From positions 1 to 64,000 of the forward strand of contig NZ_QWBU01000006.1 in NCBI RefSeq assembly GCF_003432075.1: a stretch of DNA of 64,000 bases, given 5' to 3'. Both the position numbers and the translations under genes were made by a program. Positions within the stretch are counted from its first letter, which is position 1. Each line of letters opens with the position of its first letter. Below the pieces are notes generated by a model. It was not told where the DNA came from. It did no database searches and saw only the letters and a program-made list of their open reading frames with translations. Source of the stretch: Shinella sp. WSJ-2 (GTDB lineage Bacteria; Pseudomonadota; Alphaproteobacteria; Rhizobiales; Rhizobiaceae). Shown in pieces: positions 27,458 to 36,376 of the stretch.

Positions 27458-28294
27458 ATGAAAATGACCTCAGCATGCGACTACGACATCGCCGCGCAGA
27501 TGGCGCAGCTGACAGCTGACGGCATTATCGGCTTAAAGGGGGCCTTCAGCCCCGCCTGGGCTGACGACATGCGCGAGGATATGATGACGGCCTTCTGGTC
27601 GGCAATTCAGAGGCCCGGCGGCGCGGTCGGCCGCGGCCCGCGGCGGTGGTATGTCGAAATCCACCCGCAAGCCTTCCGCGGCTTCGTCGATCTCATCACT
27701 CACCCCTGGGTCGTTGACGTGTGCACCAATGTGCTAGGACCGGATTATCAGATCGTGGAGATTGGCCTCGACGTGCCTTTCCAAGGTGCCAAGTATCAGC
27801 CTTGGCACCGTGATTTCCCCTCACCCGTCGATACCTACCGCGATCGCCAGATCACTTCGCTTGCTTTCAATCTCACGGGCGTCGATGTCACCGAAGACAT
27901 GGGACCCTTCGAAATCGCACCGGGAACGCAATATGATGATGGCCGAGAATGGAAACATGAAATGTTTCCGGACAAGGTGCTCTGGGGCCGTTTCCAGGAG
28001 CGTGCGACGCGCAAATATCCGCAGCGCGGTGACATTTCCTGCCGTTCGGCGCTGACGGTTCACCGTGGGACGGAGCATCAATCCCCGATTGCGCGCCCGG
28101 TCATGGTGCTGGGCGTCGACAGGCCAGGCGCGGGCCACGCAGAGCTGCATGACATGATGGTAACGCAGGATTGGTACGATGCCCTTCCCGAGATCGGCAA
28201 GAAACACCTCGTTTGCCGCGTCGTAAAAGAGCTTGTGCCGATCACGCAGAAACACGACATCGAAGGCCTTGTGATGGGCGCGGACCCGGCGTAG
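27458..28294 (+). CDS. Phytanoyl-CoA dioxygenase (PhyH) family protein
   Basis: 278 residues of the Fe(II)/2-oxoglutarate-dependent PhyH family. The iron triad is visible: His117 and Asp119 in QPWHRDFP, with the distal His in TVHRGTEHQSP (His202 or His207). The family hydroxylates diverse small molecules, and the bacterial members are mostly uncharacterised. A GGAGGAG ribosome site precedes the start. It stands alone with its divergent LacI regulator, so the substrate and inducer may be related compounds. Confidence 0.85.
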   Translation: MKMTSACDYDIAAQMAQLTADGIIGLKGAFSPAWADDMREDMMTAFWSAIQRPGGAVGRGPRRWYVEIHPQAFRGFVDLITHPWVVDVCTNVLGPDYQIVEIGLDVPFQGAKYQPWHRDFPSPVDTYRDRQITSLAFNLTGVDVTEDMGPFEIAPGTQYDDGREWKHEMFPDKVLWGRFQERATRKYPQRGDISCRSALTVHRGTEHQSPIARPVMVLGVDRPGAGHAELHDMMVTQDWYDALPEIGKKHLVCRVVKELVPITQKHDIEGLVMGADPA

Positions 28295-28624
28295 GCCTTT
28301 ACTCTCCGTATGCCAACCTTCGTACGAGCGCCGATTTGAAAAATAGGCCTGTCGACGCTCGTTCTCATTGTCGGACGACGGTCTGCAAAACCCTTGATGC
28401 AGTGACATCAAAGAGCGCCCGTGTTTGTGCACCGCGGGCGCTTGCCTAGCCGTCTCTATTGGAGCCGACAGCCCCGTCGTGCCCTTCGACATCCGCATGA
28501 AGCTTTCCGAGCGACCAGCCCCACCGTGACGGTGTCCCCAGCGATTGCCTTTGTCTTCCTAAACCCGGCTGGATTTTTCGTTGAAATCCGTCACCGGCGC
28601 CCAACGTTGTTACCACTACAGGTT
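28295..28624. other. Intergenic region without a supported gene
   Basis: The 330 bases between the dioxygenase and the end of the phytochrome at 28625 hold no reading frame with a ribosome site or family likeness. The only structure seen is a hairpin at 28414-28442 with AGCGCCCG/CGGGCGCT arms and a 13-base loop, which may stop transcripts from the dioxygenase. Confidence 0.5.
28414..28442. terminator. Possible terminator hairpin
   Basis: AGCGCCCG pairs with CGGGCGCT around a 13-base loop, 120 bases after the dioxygenase stop. No T-run follows. Confidence 0.35.
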
Positions 28625-31168
28625 TCACGTCAACATCAAAGAGGCAAGTGCTGCCACGATTGCGCTGCGGCTATAGGGTTTACGAACGATGGGGATGCCG
28701 GTGAATGCTTCGGGCAGTTCCGCCCCCTCGCCGTAGCCCGTTGCGAACACGAAGGGCGTGCCCCGTTTGCGCAGTTCTTCTGCGATCGTGAAGGAATTCG
28801 TCGGTCCGAGGTTGATATCGAGGATGGCGAGGTCGGGTGGGCTGGCTTCGATCTGCGCCATTGCCTGCTTCACGGAATTGGCCGTCGCGACCTTCGACAA
28901 GCCCTCATCGGCGAGCATGGCCTCAAGGTCCAGCGCAATCAGCATCTGATCCTCGACGATGAGCACAGAAGGGTCCGTGGCTTTCAGGGTGTTCGATCGT
29001 GCGGACAGATCGTCCGGTACGTCCGTTGTCCGTGCCGGGCTCGAGGCGGTGAGTTTCGCATGCGGGGGCGGGATCCTGAAGGTCGCTTCCAGCCCCGCGG
29101 GCTCGAAGTGGATCGCGCTTTCGCCATTGAGGTCGTAGGGAACGCTGCGCTCAATCAGCGCGCTGCCGAAGCCGCTGCGTGCGGGAATGTGCACAATGGG
29201 GCCGCCCCGCTCCCGCCAGAGGATTTCGCAGACGGTTTCCTTCGCCATCGTCCAGGAAATCTCCACCGAGCCGGTCGCAACCGACAAGGCGCCATATTTG
29301 GCGGCATTGGTCGCAAGCTCGTGAAACACCAGCGCCATGACGGAGAAGGCCCGGCTGTCGAGCCAGACGGCCGGACCGGAATAGCTGACGGTCGACGCCT
29401 TTGTTCGATAGGGCTGAAGTTCCGCCTGCAGCAGATCGGCCAGAATGCCGCCACCATCGCCGCGCACCACCTGATCATGAGCCACCGAGAGGGCCTCGAT
29501 GCGGCCTTGCAGGGTGGCCACATAGTCCTCCAGGCTGCTCTTGTGATGCTGCGGGCTGGTCACCAGCGACTTGATGACGGCGAGGATGTTTTTCACACGA
29601 TGGCTGAGTTCCTGGTTCAGCATGCGCTGCCGCACCTCGGATTTGCGCCGCTCGCCAGCCATCAATTCGTTGTGGCGCAGAACGATTTCGACGATCGAAA
29701 CCCGCGCGATTTCGGCAATTTCGCGCTCGGCCTCCGTCCAGGCCTGAGCCTGGGCTTTCACCGTTTCCTTCCAGATCGCAAAACTTTTCCGAGGCGTGAG
29801 CCGGTCACCGAGCGGCCCCGTCTCGTAGGTTTTTTCAGGATTGCCCGCCCAGTCCAGCGTCTGCACCAGCTCCTTACGGAAAAAGAGGAGACAATCCGAT
29901 CCCGTCTGCGAGAGCGGAATGGCGAGCAGGCCGGACACGTGGTCGCTAAAGGCTGCGGCCTCGGGCACCTTCTGCGACAGCGCATGCGTTGCCCAGACGC
30001 GGCCTTCGCTGGCGATTCTGGTGATGTCGAGAAGATGGGCGACCGCATCTTCGGGCGGGGTCGCGCCAAGGCCCGTCCATTTCCCGTCAAACATCAGGCC
30101 GACCCCGTCATTCGGCAGAAGCCGGGAGAATTCCTGCAGGCTCTGGCGAAGCAGCGCCCCCACATCCTCATGGTGAGCCGAGAGAATGAGAAAACGGTCC
30201 AGGGCCTCGCGGGTACCGGCAACGGCTGCGACGCGTTGGCGCTCCTTGAGTGATTTCAGGTGAAGCGAGAAGAATTCACCGAACACCTCCATGGCCACAC
30301 GCTGCGCCATGGGAAGCGCAAGCGGTGAATAGTGATGGCAAGCGATCAGGCCCCAAAGCGTGCCGTCGATAATGATCGAGATCGACATGGAAGCCGCGAC
30401 CCCCATATTGCGCAAATACTCGCAATGAATGGGGGAAACGCTGCGCAGATGCGCAAAACTGAGATCAAGCGGCTCGCCGGACGCATCCAGCAGCGGGGTT
30501 ACCGGCACCCGCTCACCGCTGGCGTCGGCAATCACGCGGATGGTATTCTTGAGATAGAGCGCACGGGCCTGCTGAGGAATGTCGCTTGCCGGAAAATACT
30601 GACCGAGAAAGCTCTCGAGATCGGCCCGTTTCGTTTCGCTGACGACCTTGCCCGAGCCGTCTTGTTCGAAGCGGTAAATCATGACGCGGTCGTATCCGGT
30701 CGCGCCCGCAACGATTCGGCCTGCGCGCTGCACAAGGCGATCGACATCGGTGATGTCGCTGATGCGGCCGATCATTTCACGCGCTATATGCAGCGGCTGG
30801 CCGACCGCCGGCGCCGGTTCGAACTCGATGATGACGGCGGATTTATAGTGATGAATCGCGATGTCGAAGGCACGCTCACCGCACATTACACCCAGAAGGA
30901 GCGCTGGCCGCGCCGCTGTCGACGCAGTTGCGAGGGCATTGCGCAGGTCATGCAGCAGCTTCTCGCCGACGACCTCGCCGACACCGCGACCGAGCAAAAC
31001 GCGTTCGAAACCCAAGATCGCCTGCGCATTTTCCGATACACGCTCGATCGTCGTCAGACCGATATTGCACGCCAGAAGGCAACCATGCGACTGTATGCTG
31101 CCGGGAATGTGGATAGGCTCTCGGTCGCAGGTAGCCAGATTTACAGGTTCAGTGGGCGACAAAGACAT
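28625..31168 (-). CDS. Bacteriophytochrome HWE histidine kinase with C-terminal receiver
   Basis: 847 residues with PAS-GAF-PHY-HWE kinase-REC order. Cys14 in LATCDREPIHIPGSIQSHG is the biliverdin site, PASDIP lies at 193-198 and the tongue motif PRKSF at 459-463. The kinase part has His523 in ELSHRVKNILAVI, the HWE signature His616 (FHELATNAAKYGAL) and W651-R-E653. The receiver has Asp784 in AILDINLG and Lys in IVRKPYS. Its start ATG lies 20 bases inside the heme oxygenase gene, so cofactor synthesis and photoreceptor are coupled. The layout is like HWE-type bacteriophytochromes known from Agrobacterium. A longer start at 31207 is possible but has no better ribosome site. Confidence 0.94.
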   Translation of the reverse strand: MSLSPTEPVNLATCDREPIHIPGSIQSHGCLLACNIGLTTIERVSENAQAILGFERVLLGRGVGEVVGEKLLHDLRNALATASTAARPALLLGVMCGERAFDIAIHHYKSAVIIEFEPAPAVGQPLHIAREMIGRISDITDVDRLVQRAGRIVAGATGYDRVMIYRFEQDGSGKVVSETKRADLESFLGQYFPASDIPQQARALYLKNTIRVIADASGERVPVTPLLDASGEPLDLSFAHLRSVSPIHCEYLRNMGVAASMSISIIIDGTLWGLIACHHYSPLALPMAQRVAMEVFGEFFSLHLKSLKERQRVAAVAGTREALDRFLILSAHHEDVGALLRQSLQEFSRLLPNDGVGLMFDGKWTGLGATPPEDAVAHLLDITRIASEGRVWATHALSQKVPEAAAFSDHVSGLLAIPLSQTGSDCLLFFRKELVQTLDWAGNPEKTYETGPLGDRLTPRKSFAIWKETVKAQAQAWTEAEREIAEIARVSIVEIVLRHNELMAGERRKSEVRQRMLNQELSHRVKNILAVIKSLVTSPQHHKSSLEDYVATLQGRIEALSVAHDQVVRGDGGGILADLLQAELQPYRTKASTVSYSGPAVWLDSRAFSVMALVFHELATNAAKYGALSVATGSVEISWTMAKETVCEILWRERGGPIVHIPARSGFGSALIERSVPYDLNGESAIHFEPAGLEATFRIPPPHAKLTASSPARTTDVPDDLSARSNTLKATDPSVLIVEDQMLIALDLEAMLADEGLSKVATANSVKQAMAQIEASPPDLAILDINLGPTNSFTIAEELRKRGTPFVFATGYGEGAELPEAFTGIPIVRKPYSRSAIVAALASLMLT

Positions 31169-31736
31169 CACTTTCAAAGCATCGCAGGGCGAGGGCGAAG
31201 ACCGCATTAGCAGACGCCGCGGCCCGCTCGACGTCGAAGTTTTGCGCTTCGTCCAAGAGTAATAGAAAGGACTGCCACTGCGCTATGTCCTTTGACATAA
31301 CGGCGAGATGCCGCGCGCCAAAAGTTTCATCCAGCCCCAGCGCCGCTGCCCTCTGCCGAAGAACCCGGGAGCCAAGTGTCGAGCCCTCCAGCACATAAAG
31401 CGCGCCGAGCAGAGCGCTTTCGTCGGAAAGATCCATGTCGGGATCGATGTCTTTCAAGGGTGGGATTTTGAGGTCGATCGCGTCCTCCTCAAGCACATCC
31501 GCGAGTGCGGTTGGGCGAAAGGACCAGCCGGCCGGCCAGGTCACGTGTTGCAACGCGCCGTCCACGGCAGTGCGAAACCTGCCAAGTCCCGCCAGATAGC
31601 GTCGATACTGCTCCACCGTATCGAAACCACCGACGGCGGCGTCCAATCGTTCATGTATGCTCTGTGTACGCGCCCGTAGATCAAAGCGTCGTTCGCTGAC
31701 GGCCAATCGGTTTTCCTTCCATCGGGACGCAGACAT
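31149..31736 (-). CDS. bphO: Biliverdin-producing heme oxygenase
   Basis: About 195 residues of the bacterial BphO-type heme oxygenase family. The proximal heme ligand is expected at His28 in RARTQSIHERLD, and the distal helix is ALYVLEGSTLGSRVL with its Gly-rich kink. The enzyme cleaves heme to biliverdin IX-alpha, CO and iron, supplying the chromophore for both phytochromes in this window. It overlaps the downstream phytochrome gene by 20 bases. The start is uncertain: ATG at 31736 or an in-frame TTG two codons earlier. Confidence 0.9.
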   Translation of the reverse strand: MSASRWKENRLAVSERRFDLRARTQSIHERLDAAVGGFDTVEQYRRYLAGLGRFRTAVDGALQHVTWPAGWSFRPTALADVLEEDAIDLKIPPLKDIDPDMDLSDESALLGALYVLEGSTLGSRVLRQRAAALGLDETFGARHLAVMSKDIAQWQSFLLLLDEAQNFDVERAAASANAVFALALRCFESDVFVAH

Positions 31737-32063
31737 TCCCAATGCTCATCAATCATCTTCATTGGTTTAAACGACGGCATGTGATCAGGAACAGTCAGCG
31801 AAGAAATCGCGGATAAATTAGATCGCTGGCACCGTTGCGACAAGGGGAGCCGCGGCGAGCCAGGGACAGTGAACGTCCAAAGCCGCTACTGGCGGCACAT
31901 GGTGCGGTTCAAAACGGCGCGCCCCAGGCGGATCGATTTTGCCGATCGGCAACGAGCAGGATTCGCTTTTCCGCGAGAAGGCTTCTCCATCTGCACACCT
32001 CGCCATTGCAAGGCGACATTTTTGCTCCCATCTCATTACGCCTAAGCAATGGAGAAACCGGTG
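31737..32063. other. Intergenic region upstream of bphO
   Basis: This 327-base divergent gap separates bphO from a small plus-strand gene. I see no convincing frame, palindrome or stress-sigma promoter. A GGAAC at 31788 lacks a matching -10 at the right spacing. Confidence 0.4.
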
Positions 32064-32315
32064 ATGAAGGAGTTTTTCATCAATATCGTATCCGACGATG
32101 CGGTGGAAATCGTGGCGCCGGAGGGGAAAAAGACTGGATTGCGGCGCTCGAATATCTGCCTCTGTTGCGAGCGCTCGGATCGGCCAATGGACGACGATGG
32201 CTGCGGCATCTGCGATGCGTGTCTCGGTTTGCCACTTCGCCCCGTCGATTCGCGAGACGGTCTTGAATTCCCCCCGCCCTCACCCCATCTCTCACTCACT
32301 GCCCGTAATCGATGA
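32064..32315 (+). CDS. Small Cys-rich protein, putative zinc ribbon
   Basis: 83 residues, not assigned to a family. A short beta-like N-terminus (MKEFFINIVSDDAVEIVAPE) precedes six cysteines: Cys32, Cys34, Cys35, then Cys47, Cys50 and Cys53 in CGICDAC, which could bind one zinc. The ATG at 32064 has GGAG in good position; an ATG five codons upstream is less likely. A strong hairpin terminator 52 bases after the stop supports a real transcription unit. It lies just upstream on the other strand from the bphO-phytochrome operon, but a link is not shown. Confidence 0.55.
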   Translation: MKEFFINIVSDDAVEIVAPEGKKTGLRRSNICLCCERSDRPMDDDGCGICDACLGLPLRPVDSRDGLEFPPPSPHLSLTARNR

Positions 32316-32366
32316 CTGCCTGCAGCGATAGTTCTCTGTCGCGCGTTTGTAGTCGTCCGGGTCTGG

Positions 32367-32398
32367 AAGGGCGCTCTCCGAAGGGATTGAGCGCCCTT
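32367..32398 (+). terminator. Hairpin terminator after the Cys-rich gene
   Basis: AAGGGCGCTC and GAGCGCCCTT form a perfect 10-base stem with a 12-base loop, followed by CGTCATTTC. Confidence 0.6.
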
Positions 32399-32554
32399 CG
32401 TCATTTCGGCAACCCGCGGAGTTTGGCAGCATGTTGATGTCGTCGTGTTGTGCCGCATCTGCAACGCCCTTTTCGGTCGGCAATTTTCGCGCAAGGACTT
32501 CGATGCATCTTGCGCAACCAGATCGTAGGTAGGGAGCAATCCTTGGGAAGTGGA

Positions 32555-32755
32555 ATGAGCATTTTCGAATCGAGCACGGAGCGCATGGCATGGAACATCG
32601 CGGCGCGCCACTTCGCGAATGGACAGAAGGATCCGGTCGCGATGATCGTCGAGGGCATTGAAGAGGAGCGGCGGCGCTGCATCGAATTGTTGCAGGCAGC
32701 AACCGGTGACGCCGAAATTCCGCCGTTCCTGGTCGATCCCGATCACGATTGGTGA
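32555..32755 (+). CDS. Small hypothetical protein, 66 residues
   Basis: The protein starts MSIFESSTERMAWNIAARHF and is charged and helical, with EGIEEERRRCIELLQAA, ending in PPFLVDPDHDW. I do not recognise a family. The ATG follows GGGAAGTGGA. The frame is open for 35 more codons upstream, but that part looks non-coding (rich in Arg and Leu without a ribosome site). Its amphipathic helix could mediate a protein contact. Support comes from composition and ribosome site only. Confidence 0.5.
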   Translation: MSIFESSTERMAWNIAARHFANGQKDPVAMIVEGIEEERRRCIELLQAATGDAEIPPFLVDPDHDW

Positions 32756-33198
32756 GCCCAGGAGTCCACGCTTTTGAGCCTTGTTTCAGCAAATTAACGA
32801 GCTGAGCCAGGCAACATAAATGCTGAAATCGACCGTCAGGTCGGCTCTTGCCATAGTCACTTGGCCTTTGCCGGTGTGGCGATGGACGAGTTTCCGCCTC
32901 CATTCTCCGACGGAAAATTCGGCGATGCGCAGCGCCGTCGGTGCCGGTTGAGAGTGCCGTCGCTTCCGCTGCGGCACGAAGGCCTCGATCGATCTACTCC
33001 TCCCGGGATTTCAACTCGACGGTAAGCGCACAGGACGCGGAATCGGAGTGTGACTATTCGGCAAACGCGATCGCGGGCATTTGTTTCGATGCGGCGACCG
33101 ACAGACCATCCCGATCACATCCATCGAGCGGGCTTCCTCAGCGCAGACACAATGCTTATCGTGCACTCGGATCATCAACAGGCGCAGAGATTTATCCG
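32756..33198. other. Intergenic region or unassigned 5' part of the hybrid kinase gene
   Basis: The frame of the next kinase is open back to an ATG at 32941, but residues encoded there are Ser/Arg-rich and show no domain. I treat 443 bases as leader. No operator or stress promoter was seen. Confidence 0.4.
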
Positions 33199-35940
33199 GT
33201 GCATAGCGACGACAACGTTTCCGACAGCCCCATCACCGGCGCCACGCTGTCCGCGGACATGCGGAGCCTCGTCGAAAGCGAAGCGCGCCTTCGGTTCCTC
33301 GACAGGCTGGCAAAGGCAACCGCCGCAAGTGCCGACGCCGATGAAATCCTGCGGATCACCACGCGCATGCTCGGCGAATATCTCGGCGTTTCCGTATGCG
33401 CCTATGCGGATATGGAAGCCGATCAGGATCATTTCACCATTCGCGGGGACTGGAGTGCCGAGGGATCGCCGAGTATCAAGGGTTATTATAGTCTGGCGAC
33501 CTTCGGCGCGCGCGCCGTCGACGACCTTCACGCCGGCAGACCACTCGTCATCAATGACAACAGCGCAGAGCTCCCTGCGGAAGAGGCCGCCACTTTTCAG
33601 GCAATAGGCATCTCCGCGACGATCTGCATGCCGCTGGTCAAGCGCGACCGCTTGACCGCCCTTATGGCCATCCACCACAAGGAACCGCACAGCTGGACGC
33701 TTTCGGAACTCGCCATCCTCACTGAGGTCACGGAACGTTCTTGGGCCCATATAGAACGCGTGCGATCCGGGCAAGCGGCCGACGAAGCAGCCGAACGGCT
33801 GAAACTTGCCACCGACGCCGCCTCGATCGGCATTTGGGATTATGATGTCGCTTCAAATCGTCTAACGTGGGATGCGCGTTGCAAAGCGCTTTTCGGGCTG
33901 CCGGCGGATGCGGATATCTCCTACGAAGATAGCTTTCTTGCGGGGCTTCATCCCGAGGACCGCGAGCGCGCGAACGAGGCGGTCCGCAAAGCAATCTCAG
34001 GCACCGCGTCACAACCCTTCAATATCGAATACCGAACCGTCGGTCTCCGCGATCATATCGAGCGCTGGGTTGCCGCCAGCGGCGACATGGTTGCGGCGAA
34101 GAACGGCAGGCTCAGGTTCGTGGGCACGGTGCGCGATATCACGACGCAGAAGAAAACCGAGCGCCATCTGAAAATCGTGAACGCTACGGGCGCTGCTATC
34201 GCCGCCGAACTGGATCTCGAGAAGATCGTGCAAACCGTGACCGATGCAGGTGTTGAGCTTTCCGGCGCTGAGTTCGGTGCCTTCTTCTACAATGTTCTCG
34301 ACAATGAGGGCGGGAGCTACATGCTCTATTCCCTTTCAGGCGCACCACGCAGGGCCTTCGAGAATTATCCGATGCCGCGGGCAACGGCCGTATTCAAACC
34401 CACCTTCCTAGGGGAGGGCGTGGTGCGCTCAGACGATATCCTGCAGGATCCTCGTTACGGCCAAAACAGCCCTCGAAACGGCATGCCTCCCGGTCATTTA
34501 CCCGTGCGCTCCTATCTCGCCGTGCCCGTGATATCCAGATCCGGCGAGGTGCTTGGCGGACTTTTCTTCGGGCACAAGGAGACCGGTCGTTTTGCCGAAG
34601 AGCACGAAACCGCGCTGCTGGGCATTGCGGGTCATGCCGCCACCGCGATCGATAACGCACGGTTGTTCCAGTCGGCAGAGGCGGAGCTCGCACGCCGCCG
34701 GCGCGCCGAAGAGGAACTCACCTTGCTGAACGCATCGCTCGAACAGCGGGTGGCAGAAGAAGTGCTGGAACGCGCACGCACCGAAGCGCAGTTGCGTCAG
34801 GCGCAGAAGATGGAGGCCGTTGGCCAGCTCACCGGTGGCATCGCCCACGACTTCAACAACATGCTCGCCGTCATTATCGGCGGCCTTGGCATGTTGCAGC
34901 GACGCCTCGCGCGCGGAGACACCGATGTCGGCAGGTTTGTCGATGGCGCCGTCGAGGCCGCACACCGTGCCGCCAGTCTTACACAGCGGCTGCTGGCATT
35001 CTCACGGCGCCAGCCTCTTTCACCACAACCCCTGGACCCCAATCGCATGGTCGCCGGCATGAGCGATCTCCTCTCGCGAACGCTTGGTGAGACCGTCGCG
35101 CTCGAGACGGTCCTAGCGGCGGGTGTGTGGCAGATCAATGCTGATCCCGCGCAGCTGGAAAGCGGTATTCTCAACCTCTGCGTCAATGCACGCGATGCCA
35201 TGCCAGGTGGTGGACGACTGACGATCGAGACGTCGAATGCCTATGTCGATGAACGCTATGCGAAGGAAACAGGCCTTCAAAGCGGGCAGTTCGTGCTGAT
35301 TGCGGTCACCGACACCGGCACAGGAATGGAAGAAGCGGTGATGGCGCAGGCGTTCGATCCTTTTTTTACCACCAAGGAGGTCGGCAAGGGCACCGGTCTC
35401 GGCTTGAGCCAGGTCTATGGTTTCGTGCGTCAATCGGGCGGATTGGTCAAAATCTATTCCGAGCCTCATATCGGAACCACGGTGAAAATCTATCTGCCGC
35501 GACACCACGGTGCCGTATCCCATCTCGCTGAGCAGGTTCAGCCGCAGCAGCCTCTGTCGGGTCAGGCAAGCGAGGTGATCATGGTCGTCGAGGACGACCT
35601 GCGTGTTCGGGCCATCTCCGTTGATGCCCTGCGCGAGCTGGGATACACAGTGATTGAAGCGGCCGATGCGGCGCACGCACTCCATCTCGTCGAAGGCGGC
35701 CAGCTTATCTCGCTACTCTTCACCGACGTCGTCATGCCCGGAATGTCCGGTCGGGAACTCGTGGATCGCCTGCGGCGGATCGGGGCGACGTTCCCCGTGC
35801 TTTACACGACGGGCTATACGCGAAACGCGATCGTCCACAACGGAATCCTGGATCCTCACATCCAGCTTCTCTCCAAGCCCTTCACCGTGGAGGAGTTGGC
35901 TAGAAAGGTGCGTCTGATGCTTGATGAGCGTTTGGATTAG
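33199..35940 (+). CDS. GAF-PAS-GAF hybrid histidine kinase
   Basis: About 913 residues from a GTG at 33199; the start is uncertain and could be the ATG at 32941 or 33259. Residues 25-190 are a GAF domain, 200-320 a PAS domain with PAC end (GTVRDITTQKKTER), and 330-490 a second GAF. The kinase core has His550 in GGIAHDFNNMLAVI and GTGLGLSQVYG. The receiver has Asp843 in LLFTDVVMPGMSG and Lys in LLSKPFT. There are no membrane spans. The core from LRQAQKMEAVGQLTGG to the C-terminus closely parallels the kinase at 23825, so the two are paralogues with different sensor parts. It converges on the regulator at 35960. Confidence 0.9.
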   Translation: MHSDDNVSDSPITGATLSADMRSLVESEARLRFLDRLAKATAASADADEILRITTRMLGEYLGVSVCAYADMEADQDHFTIRGDWSAEGSPSIKGYYSLATFGARAVDDLHAGRPLVINDNSAELPAEEAATFQAIGISATICMPLVKRDRLTALMAIHHKEPHSWTLSELAILTEVTERSWAHIERVRSGQAADEAAERLKLATDAASIGIWDYDVASNRLTWDARCKALFGLPADADISYEDSFLAGLHPEDRERANEAVRKAISGTASQPFNIEYRTVGLRDHIERWVAASGDMVAAKNGRLRFVGTVRDITTQKKTERHLKIVNATGAAIAAELDLEKIVQTVTDAGVELSGAEFGAFFYNVLDNEGGSYMLYSLSGAPRRAFENYPMPRATAVFKPTFLGEGVVRSDDILQDPRYGQNSPRNGMPPGHLPVRSYLAVPVISRSGEVLGGLFFGHKETGRFAEEHETALLGIAGHAATAIDNARLFQSAEAELARRRRAEEELTLLNASLEQRVAEEVLERARTEAQLRQAQKMEAVGQLTGGIAHDFNNMLAVIIGGLGMLQRRLARGDTDVGRFVDGAVEAAHRAASLTQRLLAFSRRQPLSPQPLDPNRMVAGMSDLLSRTLGETVALETVLAAGVWQINADPAQLESGILNLCVNARDAMPGGGRLTIETSNAYVDERYAKETGLQSGQFVLIAVTDTGTGMEEAVMAQAFDPFFTTKEVGKGTGLGLSQVYGFVRQSGGLVKIYSEPHIGTTVKIYLPRHHGAVSHLAEQVQPQQPLSGQASEVIMVVEDDLRVRAISVDALRELGYTVIEAADAAHALHLVEGGQLISLLFTDVVMPGMSGRELVDRLRRIGATFPVLYTTGYTRNAIVHNGILDPHIQLLSKPFTVEELARKVRLMLDERLD

Positions 35941-35959
35941 GACAACTAGTGTTTGGAGG

Positions 35960-36376
35960 TCAGGCCGGGAATTCGTTACCCTTGCAGTAAGGTTTCAAGG
36001 TCTCCACCAGCGCGCCGAGATTTTCCTTGAGGAAATAGCCCGCGACGTTCTTGTCATAGGCGGACTTCCGGTCGCTCTCGTAGCCCGATGTCGTCAGCAT
36101 GAAGACGATGCTTTGTTTGAACTCATCGTCGCGACGCAACTCGTCGAGTAGAGTGATACCATCCATGCGCGGCATGTTGATATCCAGAAGGATGACGCAA
36201 GGCTGCGGCAGTTTCGGCCGGCCGTGACTGCCGCGCAGCATTTCCAGAGCTTCCTCGCCGTCGCCGGCGCTATGGGTCGGATTTGCAAAGTCTGCTCGCC
36301 GGAATGCCCGCTTGACGGCCTCCGTATCGATATCGTTGTCCTCAACGATGAGCGCGTCGACAAGCTTACCCGTCAT
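35960..36376 (-). CDS. Rcp1-type response regulator
   Basis: 138 residues, a single receiver. It has [20 protein letters not shown], phosphoacceptor Asp65 in [13 protein letters not shown], and the Lys in [14 protein letters not shown]. Its start overlaps the stop of the double kinase at 36373 (ATGA), which makes that kinase its likely phosphodonor. No output domain is present. Confidence 0.9.
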   Translation of the reverse strand: MTGKLVDALIVEDNDIDTEAVKRAFRRADFANPTHSAGDGEEALEMLRGSHGRPKLPQPCVILLDINMPRMDGITLLDELRRDDEFKQSIVFMLTTSGYESDRKSAYDKNVAGYFLKENLGALVETLKPYCKGNEFPA

